Source: a virus. From it: 28,976 nucleotides of DNA. Below, piece by piece: positions 6,502 to 13,682 of this stretch. The translations under genes and the position numbers were made by a program. Positions within the stretch are counted from its first letter, which is position 1. Every line of letters starts with the position of its first letter. The stretch is taken from positions 1 to 28,976 of the IMG/VR virus record IMGVR_UViG_3300012930_000026. The stretch is one strand, 5' to 3'. Below the pieces are notes generated by a model. The model ran no database searches. It was not told the DNA's origin and saw nothing but the letters and a program-made list of their open reading frames with translations.

Positions 6502-7065
6502 ATGGGTGCCGTGCTCGCTATCGGGGCGGTACTAAAACCGTTTTGGAAGTACATTGTGGGCGTCATCGTCTTGATTGCACTGATCTGGTCCATCTACAGT
6601 TGGTACGAAGGGAAACTCAACGCCGCGTATGCTCGCGGCATCGCAGTGATCGAAGCGAAGGATGCGGCGATTCTCGTCGAGCGTGAGAAACTGAACGCGC
6701 AAATTGTGAGCGACTTGAAAATTTCTGCCGCTCAGAAACAAGCTGAACTTGAAGGTAAATTACATGCGAACGAACTTATTGCTGACGATCTGCGTACTCA
6801 GTTGCGTGTTCATCGGGTGTGCAGCGATGAGAGAAGTGGCCGCGCCGTTTCCGGAGATCCCGGACCCGCCAGCAAAGTCGATGGAGCCGCCAGAGATGCC
6901 GGACCCATTGAACCAGCTCAAGAAGATTCTACTCCGACCGTCGGCGACGACCTCGTTACGATCGGCGAAGTCTGCCAATCCAATACCGACAAACTAGTCA
7001 CGCTTCAGAGTTATGTGACCGATTTGAGGAAGAAATTGAAGCTGGCCGCGAAAAAGTCGAAGTAG
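6502..7065 (+). CDS. Rz: Rz-like inner-membrane spanin (i-spanin)
   Basis: This 187-aa protein has an N-terminal signal-anchor helix (about 13-34: WKYIVGVIVLIALIWSIYSW) and then a long charged, Ala-rich periplasmic coiled coil (about 35-100). A Pro/Asp-rich middle overlaps the embedded Rz1 frame, and a second short coiled coil ends it (LVTLQSYVTDLRKKLKLAAKK). Spanins join inner and outer membranes to complete lysis of Gram-negative hosts. I chose ATG 6502, just after the preceding stop, rather than an upstream in-frame ATG that would overlap the holin-like gene. A complete Rz1-type gene lies inside it in the +1 frame. Confidence 0.85.
   Translation: MGAVLAIGAVLKPFWKYIVGVIVLIALIWSIYSWYEGKLNAAYARGIAVIEAKDAAILVEREKLNAQIVSDLKISAAQKQAELEGKLHANELIADDLRTQLRVHRVCSDERSGRAVSGDPGPASKVDGAARDAGPIEPAQEDSTPTVGDDLVTIGEVCQSNTDKLVTLQSYVTDLRKKLKLAAKKSK
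6764..6997 (+). CDS. Rz1: Rz1-like outer-membrane lipoprotein spanin, embedded in Rz
   Basis: This 77-aa protein lies wholly within the Rz gene in the +1 frame, as in lambda. It starts at ATG 6764 with GAAGG eight bases upstream. The N-terminus is a lipoprotein signal (MRTNLLLTICVLSC, then VFIGC) with possible lipidated cysteines C14 (VLSC) or C19 (FIGC). The mature part is Pro-rich (APFPEIPDPP, then EPPEMPDP), typical of o-spanins. It partners the Rz product across the periplasm. The tail LLRPSATTSLRSAKSANPIPTN (seen in part as RSAKSANPIP) is constrained by the Rz frame. Confidence 0.85.
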   Translation: MRTNLLLTICVLSCVFIGCAAMREVAAPFPEIPDPPAKSMEPPEMPDPLNQLKKILLRPSATTSLRSAKSANPIPTN

Positions 7066-7078
7066 CTGAGTCACTCAC

Positions 7079-7603
7079 GTGATAGATAAGCTGATAGAGT
7101 TTTTCCTAGAAATACTCCATCTGTTTAAGTTCTGGACCGTAATAGAACAGTATGAAGCTGCCGTCGTGCTTCGCCTCGGGACGTTTCAGCGCGAACTAAT
7201 CCCCGGCTTCCATTGGGTTATCCCTCTCGGAATTGATCGTGTGCTTCACGATAACATCGTTCCGCGCACGCATCGCCTAGAACCTCAGTCGCTCATGACC
7301 TCTGATGGAAAAGTAATCACCGTCACCGGCGTCATTACCGCGCGAATTGCTAACATCCAAAAAGCCCTCCTCGAAGTGGAAGGTGTCGATCACGCATTAG
7401 TGGATTGTTGCACGGCGGCTATCGCCGAACGAGTCACGAGTTCTACATGGGAAGAATTGACCACCGAAGGATTCCGCGAAAAACTCATGAAGGAGTGTCG
7501 CAAACAAGGATGGAAATATGGTCTAGAAATCGAGCGTGCGCAATTGGCCGATATTTGTCCGTCACGCTCGATTCGACTTCTTTCCGTCAGAATGGGGCAT
7601 TAA
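7079..7603 (+). CDS. SPFH/Band 7 (prohibitin-stomatin-like) domain protein
   Basis: This 174-aa protein starts at GTG 7079. After a short hydrophobic/amphipathic N-terminus (LIEFFLEILHLFKFW) it reads as an SPFH domain: EQYEAAVVLRLGTFQ, then PGFHWVIPLGIDRV, then the segments VPRTHRLEPQSLMTSDGK and VTGVITARI, and TTEGFREKLMKE. It is compact, stopping after the SPFH core without the long oligomerising coiled coil of cellular stomatins. SPFH proteins form membrane-associated rings and in bacteria control FtsH (HflK/C, QmcA). Its position right after the lysis cassette suggests a membrane role such as superinfection control or lysis timing, which is inference. Confidence 0.82.
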   Translation: MIDKLIEFFLEILHLFKFWTVIEQYEAAVVLRLGTFQRELIPGFHWVIPLGIDRVLHDNIVPRTHRLEPQSLMTSDGKVITVTGVITARIANIQKALLEVEGVDHALVDCCTAAIAERVTSSTWEELTTEGFREKLMKECRKQGWKYGLEIERAQLADICPSRSIRLLSVRMGH

Positions 7604-7615
7604 GTCTGGTAGAAC

Positions 7616-7644
7616 TTGACCTATACGCGCCGGTCGCGTAAAAC
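7616..7644 (+). promoter_or_regulatory. sigma70-like promoter before the 95-aa protein/phosphoesterase pair
   Basis: TTGACC (7616-7621, five of six to the -35 consensus), a 17-base spacer, and TAAAAC (7639-7644, four of six to the -10). Predicted start is near 7651, leaving a leader of about 22 bases with GGAG before ATG 7673. It sits in one of the few real gaps of the gene array and would let the following block be expressed by host polymerase, separately from late genes. Confidence 0.45.
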
Positions 7645-7672
7645 GTGCTCTACACAACGTGGAGTCTCAAGA

Positions 7673-7960
7673 ATGCCTAAAACATCTCGTGATCTAATAT
7701 CCTTCCGCAATGAGTTCGATAAGAAAATTCAGATCCGAAAGCGTCTGAAGGAAGCACTCGCCGCACTACGTAAGCTGGGTCGTGAGGAGTGGAGAAGCGA
7801 GCGGGAATTGATCGACACGGCGCACGTTAGCTGCAAAGATATAGGGGAGTTCCGTCAAGAATTCGCGGCCCACATCGTCACCGTTCCGAGCATGCAGCGG
7901 GGGAAGGACAAAACGATTTGGTTCGCCGATCCGAAAGTTGCCGCTAAGGTCCGCCAATGA
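7673..7960 (+). CDS. 95-aa basic protein, possible winged-helix type
   Basis: I do not recognise a family. The 95-aa product is basic and largely helical (RNEFDKKIQIRKRLKEALA), then has a segment like a small winged helix (EWRSERELIDTAHVSCKDIGEFR) and a beta-like end (KDKTIWFADPKVAAKVRQ). That layout hints at DNA binding. ATG 7673 with GGAG eight bases upstream is preferred to the in-frame TTG at 7616. It overlaps the phosphoesterase gene by ATGA, so the two probably work together. Confidence 0.7.
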   Translation: MPKTSRDLISFRNEFDKKIQIRKRLKEALAALRKLGREEWRSERELIDTAHVSCKDIGEFRQEFAAHIVTVPSMQRGKDKTIWFADPKVAAKVRQ

Positions 7961-9426
7961 ACACGCGTACGATTGATGATTTTCGCAAAGAGCACGATCC
8001 GGCTTATCGGTTCGAAAGCCCAAATATTGTTTATTCTCGTGATCTCGATAAGAAGTGTAAAAACTTCATCGTGGTCGCGGCTCAGAACGCTACGCCGGTC
8101 GAGCCGACGTGGTGGGCGGTCCTCCAGCAAATCGCAAAACACCGCAAGGCGGAAATTCTCGTCATCCCGATTCGGTACAAGAATCCGACTTCGCATTGGA
8201 GCGGTTCACAGAATAACGCCGAGTATTGGGATCCGCTAGTGCGTGATCTCTTGTGGAATGTTCGGCATTCGCTGAATAAAAACCTCACGGTTCTTGCGGA
8301 TATGAAAGCCCAGCCGACCGCATCATCGCCGGTGACCGGATCAGACGCGTTGACCGCGGATCAGTCCTCCATTATCGGACACACCAAGATTCAATTGCGG
8401 TCCGTGCCGGTGCCAAGTAGTCTCATGGCGAAACTGGTCACGACGACTGGAGCCTGCACAGTACCGAACTTTACGGATAGCCGCGCGGGCAAGCTCGGTG
8501 AGTTCCACCATTCATACTCTGCGGTGCTCGCCGAACTCGATGGCGGGCGTTTCAATATGCGCCATCTTCATTACAGCGAATCGAAAAAGCGCTGTATCGA
8601 TCTTAACGTGATGTATGACTCGCGCGGATTTTCGAAAGCGCCCCCAGCCGAAGCGCTCATTATGGGTGACACGCATGTTCGTTTCATCGATCCGCTCGTT
8701 GAGCGAGCGACATTCGGTAAGAAAGGCATCATCAACCAATGCGATCCGAAACATCTCATCTGGCATGACCTCTTGGATTCGTACAGCATCAGTCACCACC
8801 ACAAGAAGAAACCCTTCACGCGACTCTCGAAGTTGCTGTCCGGTCGCGACGACGTAATGGGAGAAATTGACGAGGCGGTTCGATTCGTAATGGATCGAGG
8901 TCGCGGGCGGCATAACGTGATCGTTCCGAGCAATCACATCGACCATTTGACTCGGTGGATCGAAGAGACCGATTGGAAGGAAGATTTGCGGAATGCAAAA
9001 ACGTATCTAAATACGGCGCTTCAAATGGTTAAAGGGCTGGAGACCACTCCGAGCGGAGCGAAATTCCCTGATCCGTTCGGCCTATGGTTCCGCAAGATTG
9101 CCGCCAATAGTTTTCGGGAATTCCGACTACTGAGCCGCGACGAGTCATTCAAGCTGGCCGGGGTAGAACTCGGTTTGCACGGTGATAAAGGGCCGAACGG
9201 CGCGCGTGGGAGCGTGATGAATCACCGACGGCTCGGCGTGAAAACGGTCATAGGCCATAGCCACGTGCCTGCCATCGACGAGGGAAGCTATCAGGTAGGC
9301 ACATCTACGTTGCTCAACCTCGAGTATGTCAGCGGCCCTAGTTCTTGGTTGAATTGCCACTGCCTGTTAAATGCTGACGGAAAACGACAACTTATTTTCA
9401 TCATCAAAGGTAACTGGCGCGCATGA
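7957..9426 (+). CDS. metallophosphoesterase, phage T5 A1-like
   Basis: This 489-aa protein has the full calcineurin-like metallophosphoesterase motif series in its C-terminal half: GDTH (D238, H240), HD at 270-271, SNH (N326, H327), HGD (408-410) and GHSH (H434, H436). All metal ligands appear present, so it should be an active phosphatase or nuclease. The N-terminal half has a conserved-looking stretch (FIVVAAQNATPV, then ILVIPIRYKNPTS) that resembles, from memory, T5 A1. A1 is the pre-early protein needed for host DNA degradation and second-step DNA transfer. Phosphoesterase is sure; the A1 link is moderate. It follows a probable host-type promoter, as expected for an early gene, but sits inside a late structural region. 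Confidence 0.8.
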   Translation: MNTRTIDDFRKEHDPAYRFESPNIVYSRDLDKKCKNFIVVAAQNATPVEPTWWAVLQQIAKHRKAEILVIPIRYKNPTSHWSGSQNNAEYWDPLVRDLLWNVRHSLNKNLTVLADMKAQPTASSPVTGSDALTADQSSIIGHTKIQLRSVPVPSSLMAKLVTTTGACTVPNFTDSRAGKLGEFHHSYSAVLAELDGGRFNMRHLHYSESKKRCIDLNVMYDSRGFSKAPPAEALIMGDTHVRFIDPLVERATFGKKGIINQCDPKHLIWHDLLDSYSISHHHKKKPFTRLSKLLSGRDDVMGEIDEAVRFVMDRGRGRHNVIVPSNHIDHLTRWIEETDWKEDLRNAKTYLNTALQMVKGLETTPSGAKFPDPFGLWFRKIAANSFREFRLLSRDESFKLAGVELGLHGDKGPNGARGSVMNHRRLGVKTVIGHSHVPAIDEGSYQVGTSTLLNLEYVSGPSSWLNCHCLLNADGKRQLIFIIKGNWRA

Positions 9427-9761
9427 ACTTACTCTCTCCCTCGACTTTTTGGTCTCTCAGTGCCGCGCTAGTAGCGGTTGCACTGGAGTATTGCTACCGC
9501 ATGTTCCCGGCCCCTTGGACCAATGCAGGATACATGACCTTGTTCATCGTAGCGCAATGCGTTATAGGGCTGGCGATCTACAAAATTGTCAACACCCCAG
9601 GCGTACCGCTCGTGGGCGCGCTCATCGTGTGGAGCTTCGCAACCATCTTCATGCGGGTCCTTGTTTCATACGTGTTTCTTCACGATAAAATATCGCCGGG
9701 GACCTGGTGCGCTGTTGGGCTCTTAGTCGTCGCGCGCTTCGCTCAAACCTTTTGGAAGTAG
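9423..9761 (+). CDS. four-helix small membrane protein
   Basis: This 112-aa protein has four predicted membrane helices (about 7-25, 37-54, 62-84 and 90-108), short loops, and a C-terminus (GTWCAVGLLVVARFAQTFWK) that vaguely resembles small multidrug resistance-type proteins. It could be a second holin, an antiholin or a superinfection-exclusion protein. It overlaps the phosphoesterase stop (ATGA), which suggests it belongs to the early/accessory block rather than the lysis cassette 2.4 kb upstream. Confidence 0.65.
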   Translation: MNLLSPSTFWSLSAALVAVALEYCYRMFPAPWTNAGYMTLFIVAQCVIGLAIYKIVNTPGVPLVGALIVWSFATIFMRVLVSYVFLHDKISPGTWCAVGLLVVARFAQTFWK

Positions 9762-9770
9762 GAGAATCAA

Positions 9771-10208
9771 ATGAAAACTTCTCTACCGCTCGATTCTGAG
9801 GCGCGCAAGACGTATCCTTTGTTCTCCGGCTGCAAAGCGTATTTCCCCGCCGCGCTCGCGGGCGTGGCGCATCACTCGTTCATTAGCAACGAGAAGCACA
9901 ACAAAGGACAGCCATTGCATCATTCGCGCGGCAAGTCGAACGATCATCAAGATTGTATAGAACGCCACAATTCCGACCTCGGCGATCTGCTGGCGGCTCT
10001 GAAGCGCGGGGAACCAGTGAATATCGGAGATATCCTGTACGAAGCTAATGCGATGGCGTGGCGTGCATTGGCGCTGTCCCAAGAGCTTCATGAAGAGCAC
10101 GCTGGCTGTCCGCTTGCACCCGCTGCCCGTTTACCGTTGGCTCCTCCGCCCCCGCCGGTCGAAGCATTCGGCGTTCCGGAATTCCTTCGTCCGAAGAAAC
10201 AAGTATGA
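9771..10208 (+). CDS. dATP/dGTP diphosphohydrolase-like protein (DUF5664 type)
   Basis: This 145-aa protein fits the dATP/dGTP diphosphohydrolase N-terminal family: ARKTYPLFSGCKAYFPAALA, then VAHHSF..NEKHNKGQPLHH, then RGKSNDHQDCIERH, then AMAWRALALSQELHEEH. The His/Asp/Glu-rich helices would bind metal and cleave purine dNTPs to dNMP plus pyrophosphate. A Pro-rich tail (LAPPPPPVEAF) follows. GGAG lies just upstream of ATG 9771. Relatives occur in phages that replace adenine with 2-aminoadenine (MazZ-type function) but also in many phages with normal DNA. No PurZ gene is in this window. Nucleotide-pool control is the safe inference. Confidence 0.75.
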   Translation: MKTSLPLDSEARKTYPLFSGCKAYFPAALAGVAHHSFISNEKHNKGQPLHHSRGKSNDHQDCIERHNSDLGDLLAALKRGEPVNIGDILYEANAMAWRALALSQELHEEHAGCPLAPAARLPLAPPPPPVEAFGVPEFLRPKKQV

Positions 10209-10444
10209 CGGCGCAGTTGCTGAAACTCTGGCGCTGTTGGATCTCGGATCGCACGCACCGTAAGCCGTTATGGAAGACTTGGATACGGCTCTTGGCCGGC
10301 ATGCCGAAGATCGCCGATCAAGCAGAGGATGACGCGTACTACCGAATTTATAAAGAGAGAATCGATAACGGGCAGTACAAGTCGGAATCGGTGGCGCGGG
10401 GTAAATGGGTTCGAGGGCAGTGGCTAATGCGGAGCACGTCATGA
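10205..10444 (+). CDS. small hypothetical protein
   Basis: This 79-aa basic, Trp-rich protein (KLWRCWISD, then KPLWKTWIRLLAG, then RGKWVRGQWLM) has no recognised family and no membrane segment or metal site. It overlaps both neighbours by ATGA (10205-10208 and 10441-10444), which supports it as a real translated gene of the accessory block. Confidence 0.65.
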   Translation: MTAQLLKLWRCWISDRTHRKPLWKTWIRLLAGMPKIADQAEDDAYYRIYKERIDNGQYKSESVARGKWVRGQWLMRSTS

Positions 10445-10929
10445 AAGTTTTCATTGGGATCAACGCCGGCAGTTGGAAGATCGGATTAGAGTACGCCCCC
10501 ATCAGTCATGAGGATGGCGGGCAGTATATGACCAGATGGATCGTATACCTCCTATGGTTCAACTTGCGCTTACACCACTTTTTCCGCGGCGATTACGATC
10601 GAGCGTCCCACACCCACCCGTGGTGGTTCATCACGTTTCCTTTTACGGCGTATTGGGAACAGGTATATGAAAAGGGAGTTTTCGTTTCGAATAGGCTAGT
10701 TCGCCGACTTAGATTTCATTGGAGGTCGTCGAATTTCGAACATATAGTTTTGTATCCGGTCACGGTGGGGTTCGACCCGGCGTACCCCCAGTACAAAGAA
10801 GTCGCCGCTTGCCACAGAATGAAACCGTTCTGGACTTTTGTGATCGCTGGCCGGCCCTGTAATGTATGGGGCTTTTATGGGACTTCTGGACTTCCGATGG
10901 CAAGTTCCATCCAATACGGTGACGAATGA
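10441..10929 (+). CDS. cupin-like fold protein
   Basis: This 162-aa protein matches a small phage/bacterial cupin-like pattern: RASHTHPWWF (H57, H59), then FPFTAYWEQVYEKG, then RRLRFHWRSSNFEHIV, and near the end PFWTFVIAGRPCNVWGFY. The HxH and the later His residues could bind a metal, as in cupin dioxygenases and sugar epimerases, but the reaction is unknown. I chose ATG 10441, which overlaps the previous stop, over the upstream ATG 10405. It is followed by a glycosyltransferase with ATGA overlap, so a sugar-related role is possible. Confidence 0.7.
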   Translation: MKVFIGINAGSWKIGLEYAPISHEDGGQYMTRWIVYLLWFNLRLHHFFRGDYDRASHTHPWWFITFPFTAYWEQVYEKGVFVSNRLVRRLRFHWRSSNFEHIVLYPVTVGFDPAYPQYKEVAACHRMKPFWTFVIAGRPCNVWGFYGTSGLPMASSIQYGDE

Positions 10930-11729
10930 GGGATATAGCAGTTGTCGTCTTCGCATGGGGCGGCTCTCGTCCGATTTATTCCGCATGGCACGCGGAGAAT
11001 ATGCGGAGAATGGTTGCCAAGCATCTGACTCTTCCGCATCGCTTCGTTGTTGTCACCGATAACATAGATGTTCACAAAGACGCTGGTTTGCAAACATATC
11101 CTTTATGGGCATGCCCGAAGCATGATGAGCTTCGAACCAATTGGATCAATTGCTATGTTCGCCTGGGGTTGTTCGAAAAGTATATTGGTGGCGCCATCGC
11201 TTCACGCATTCTCGCTCTCGATCTCGACGCGGTGATTCGCGCGCCAATCGACGATCTCTTTGACGGTGACGAGCCGTTCAAGGTGTTGGCGATGAACGAC
11301 CGAGATCATCTGCAAGGCGCGCTATTCCGCGTAGACCCCGGTCTCGTTTCTCCTTGTCCGTGGGACCACTATATGCGGAACGATGAGACACAAGTATTCG
11401 AGCGCAGTGCGAAATGGATCGGCAGCGATCAGGCGATTCTGTCGGAGATGTTCTACGACGACGTGCGCTCCGGAAAAATTCCTAACTGGTCGCAAGACGA
11501 TGGCATCTCAATCAATGAGTTCGAAGCGCCATGGCGCATATTCTTCCGCACCAGCAACCGCAAATGCTGGTTCCCCGACATGCCTGAGCAAGCGGAGTAT
11601 CTCGCGCAGTCGGACCGAGAGAGCGTGCCGGAAGCGCTACTGCCCCGGATTATGACCCCGCCTCCGGTCGTACCGGGGAGAATGACGATTCAGCGCCAGC
11701 GCCGACGCGGTGGCGGGAGAGGCTGGTAG
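10926..11729 (+). CDS. GT-A fold glycosyltransferase (GT8-like)
   Basis: This 267-aa protein starts with a beta-strand typical of nucleotide-sugar binding (IAVVVFAWGG) and has the metal/UDP-sugar DxD motif at D99-D101 (ILALDLDAVI). A later acidic motif is GSDQAIL (D168), then W/F-rich acceptor-side segments and a basic Gly/Arg tail (RQRRRGGGRGW). It likely transfers a sugar to a virion protein, host surface sugar or modified base; the acceptor is not readable. It is the last gene before the head module and is tightly linked to the cupin-like gene. Confidence 0.82.
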   Translation: MRDIAVVVFAWGGSRPIYSAWHAENMRRMVAKHLTLPHRFVVVTDNIDVHKDAGLQTYPLWACPKHDELRTNWINCYVRLGLFEKYIGGAIASRILALDLDAVIRAPIDDLFDGDEPFKVLAMNDRDHLQGALFRVDPGLVSPCPWDHYMRNDETQVFERSAKWIGSDQAILSEMFYDDVRSGKIPNWSQDDGISINEFEAPWRIFFRTSNRKCWFPDMPEQAEYLAQSDRESVPEALLPRIMTPPPVVPGRMTIQRQRRRGGGRGW

Positions 11730-11761
11730 ATTCTGTCAAATAGCTGGTGTATTCTAAACGC

Positions 11762-12874
11762 ATGGAGTACACCTTCGACAAACGCACTATCGACAACAAC
11801 GGCCATTTGCACGTCCCGAATTGCCGTGTAACTAAGGCTTCTGTCGACAAATATCTCGGCGCGGAGACGCGCGGCTCATCTGTGCGCGGCTTTGCCGCGA
11901 TGGATGTGATCTCGATCTATCGCGACGAACAAGAACTCATCAAGTCGCTCTCATCGTTCGACACTGTTCCATTGATGGTCGAGCACGTCATCACGACGGC
12001 CGATGACCCGAAAAAAGATCTACTTGTCGGCGCTGCGACGAACCCGCGCTGGGAAGCACCCTATATAATCATGGACTTGACCATTTGGGATCAAGCCGGG
12101 ATCGATCTAATCGAATCGAAAGAACAGGCGGAACTAAGCGCCGGTTACTCTCGTGATCTCGATTGGACTGCGGGAAAATCTCCGAGCGGCTTGCAATTCG
12201 ATGCGCGCATGTTTAACATAAAGTGCAATCACGTTGCGCTAGTTCGAAAGGGTCGCGTCGATGGCGCGCTCGTAGCGGATAAGGCCCCAGAGGTTTCCAT
12301 GTTCGACAAGTTAAAGTTTCCGAAGATCGTCGCCGCGCTGTTTAGCGCGCTGAACATCACGCCGAAAGCGGAAAGTGCTTTGGCGCTCGATGCCGCGCTC
12401 GAATCGGAAATCGTTGTCGACGCCGCGAAAAAGGAACCAGTTGTCGAGGCCGTTAAGGAACTGACCGAAGACGAAAAGGTCGCTAAGGCGAAAAAGGATA
12501 AGGAAGATTCCGAAGCGGCTGCGAAAGTCGCCAAGGAAAAAGAAGACGCGGCATCATGCGCAATGGATGCGAAGATCAATGAGGCTGTGGCGGCCGCTGT
12601 CACTGCGGCGGAATCTCGGGTTTACGCCCTATGTGCCGCAAAGTCGGACGTTGAAGAAGTTGTCGGCGATGTGTCGCTCGACAGCGTCGAAAAAGTTTAT
12701 CGTTTCGCGTTGACCAAGGTCGGCGTGGAACACGAAGCGGTTGCTGCCGACGCACTACCGGCTTTGTGGGGATCAAGTCAAAAGCCGTCGGGCGTTTCGT
12801 TGGACTCCGCGCGTCACGAACCGTTCGATATCACCGCTCTCTTTCCTGGCATCGGTCTCATTCGCAAGGGTTAA
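11762..12874 (+). CDS. prohead protease with scaffold-like tail, DUF2213 family
   Basis: This 370-aa protein starts at ATG 11762; an in-frame GTG 11747 is less likely. The N-terminal 180 residues fit DUF2213 (GHLHVPNCRVTKASVDKYLG, then VPLMVEHVITT, then ELSAGYSRDL, then DARMFNIKCNHVALVRKGRV), believed to be the capsid maturation protease. His and Ser in these blocks are candidate catalytic residues. The next part is a Lys/Glu/Ala-rich coiled coil (EDEKVAKAKKDKEDSEAAAK) typical of a scaffold, ending in a structured tail. Protease and scaffold therefore appear fused. GTCAAATAG at 11735-11743 repeats a word found in the leader at 610. Confidence 0.82.
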   Translation: MEYTFDKRTIDNNGHLHVPNCRVTKASVDKYLGAETRGSSVRGFAAMDVISIYRDEQELIKSLSSFDTVPLMVEHVITTADDPKKDLLVGAATNPRWEAPYIIMDLTIWDQAGIDLIESKEQAELSAGYSRDLDWTAGKSPSGLQFDARMFNIKCNHVALVRKGRVDGALVADKAPEVSMFDKLKFPKIVAALFSALNITPKAESALALDAALESEIVVDAAKKEPVVEAVKELTEDEKVAKAKKDKEDSEAAAKVAKEKEDAASCAMDAKINEAVAAAVTAAESRVYALCAAKSDVEEVVGDVSLDSVEKVYRFALTKVGVEHEAVAADALPALWGSSQKPSGVSLDSARHEPFDITALFPGIGLIRKG

Positions 12875-12877
12875 AAC

Positions 12878-13621
12878 ATGAGTCTCAATCGCAATCAAGG
12901 TTTTCCGACCTTCGTCAATCGGCATCTTGCCCCCGGCGTCGTGGGCGCATTTGCCTCCATGAACCCGCGCGCAGTTGTCCTGGCCGGTCCCGGTGCTTTT
13001 CTCGCCGATGATTCGCCCCCGGTAACAGTGGGTCATTTCGCTTGGGGAGTACCTACAACGGGAATCGCCAACAGTGACGTGCAGTCCGCCTCGTTCCTGG
13101 GCTTTGTCGCCAATGAAGGCCAAACTGTTATCACCGATTTCCTCGGCGTTTCGCGTCTCGCGGTACAAGCCGGCTTCCCCGTGACCCTTTACAGCCATGG
13201 CGACTTCTGGGCGTTCGTCAATCAGACAAGCGGCTTGGCGGTTGCCGTCGGTGACGTGATTTACGCGACTGCGGCAACCGGCGAACCGACGACCGATTCG
13301 GCCAGTGCCGCGAACCCGGATACGGGCTTCCATGCTGCTACCGCCGCTCCGGCTGCGGTTACTTCGTCTGCGTCTTCACTGGCGACTACAGGCATCCTTA
13401 CGGTCGGTGCGACGCTTGTCGGTACGATCATTCCGGGTGACGGCAACAGCGTTGTCGTGAACGGCACGAATGTCCCGCAAAATACGTTCATTCAGTATCA
13501 GTTGACCGGTACGGCCGGTAGCACGGGTACATACCAGACCAGTTCGCGCGGAGTCGTTGTCGGCAGCGAAGCGATGACGTTCAGCACGGGTCGCCTCGTC
13601 AAAATCACCCGTACCTTCTAA
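12878..13621 (+). CDS. structural cement/decoration protein, Gp24-like
   Basis: This 247-aa protein is probably a capsid-surface cement protein. The N-terminal segment (NRNQGFPTFVNRHLAPGVVG, then ASMNPRAVVLAGPGAFLADD, then VGHFAWGVPTTGIANSD) fits Gp24-type cement proteins that sit on the shell beside the major capsid protein. The remainder is beta-rich, with a Ser/Thr/Ala-rich middle (AATAAPAAVTSSASSLA) and a C-terminal beta domain (VNGTNVPQNTFIQYQL). It follows the protease by three bases. It is related to the shorter protein on the other side of the capsid gene. Confidence 0.78.
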   Translation: MSLNRNQGFPTFVNRHLAPGVVGAFASMNPRAVVLAGPGAFLADDSPPVTVGHFAWGVPTTGIANSDVQSASFLGFVANEGQTVITDFLGVSRLAVQAGFPVTLYSHGDFWAFVNQTSGLAVAVGDVIYATAATGEPTTDSASAANPDTGFHAATAAPAAVTSSASSLATTGILTVGATLVGTIIPGDGNSVVVNGTNVPQNTFIQYQLTGTAGSTGTYQTSSRGVVVGSEAMTFSTGRLVKITRTF

Positions 13622-13682
13622 GGCACGGGCGGTCATCAAAGGTTTCTAGGGCACAACAGCCACAAGTTTAAGGGTCAAGTAC

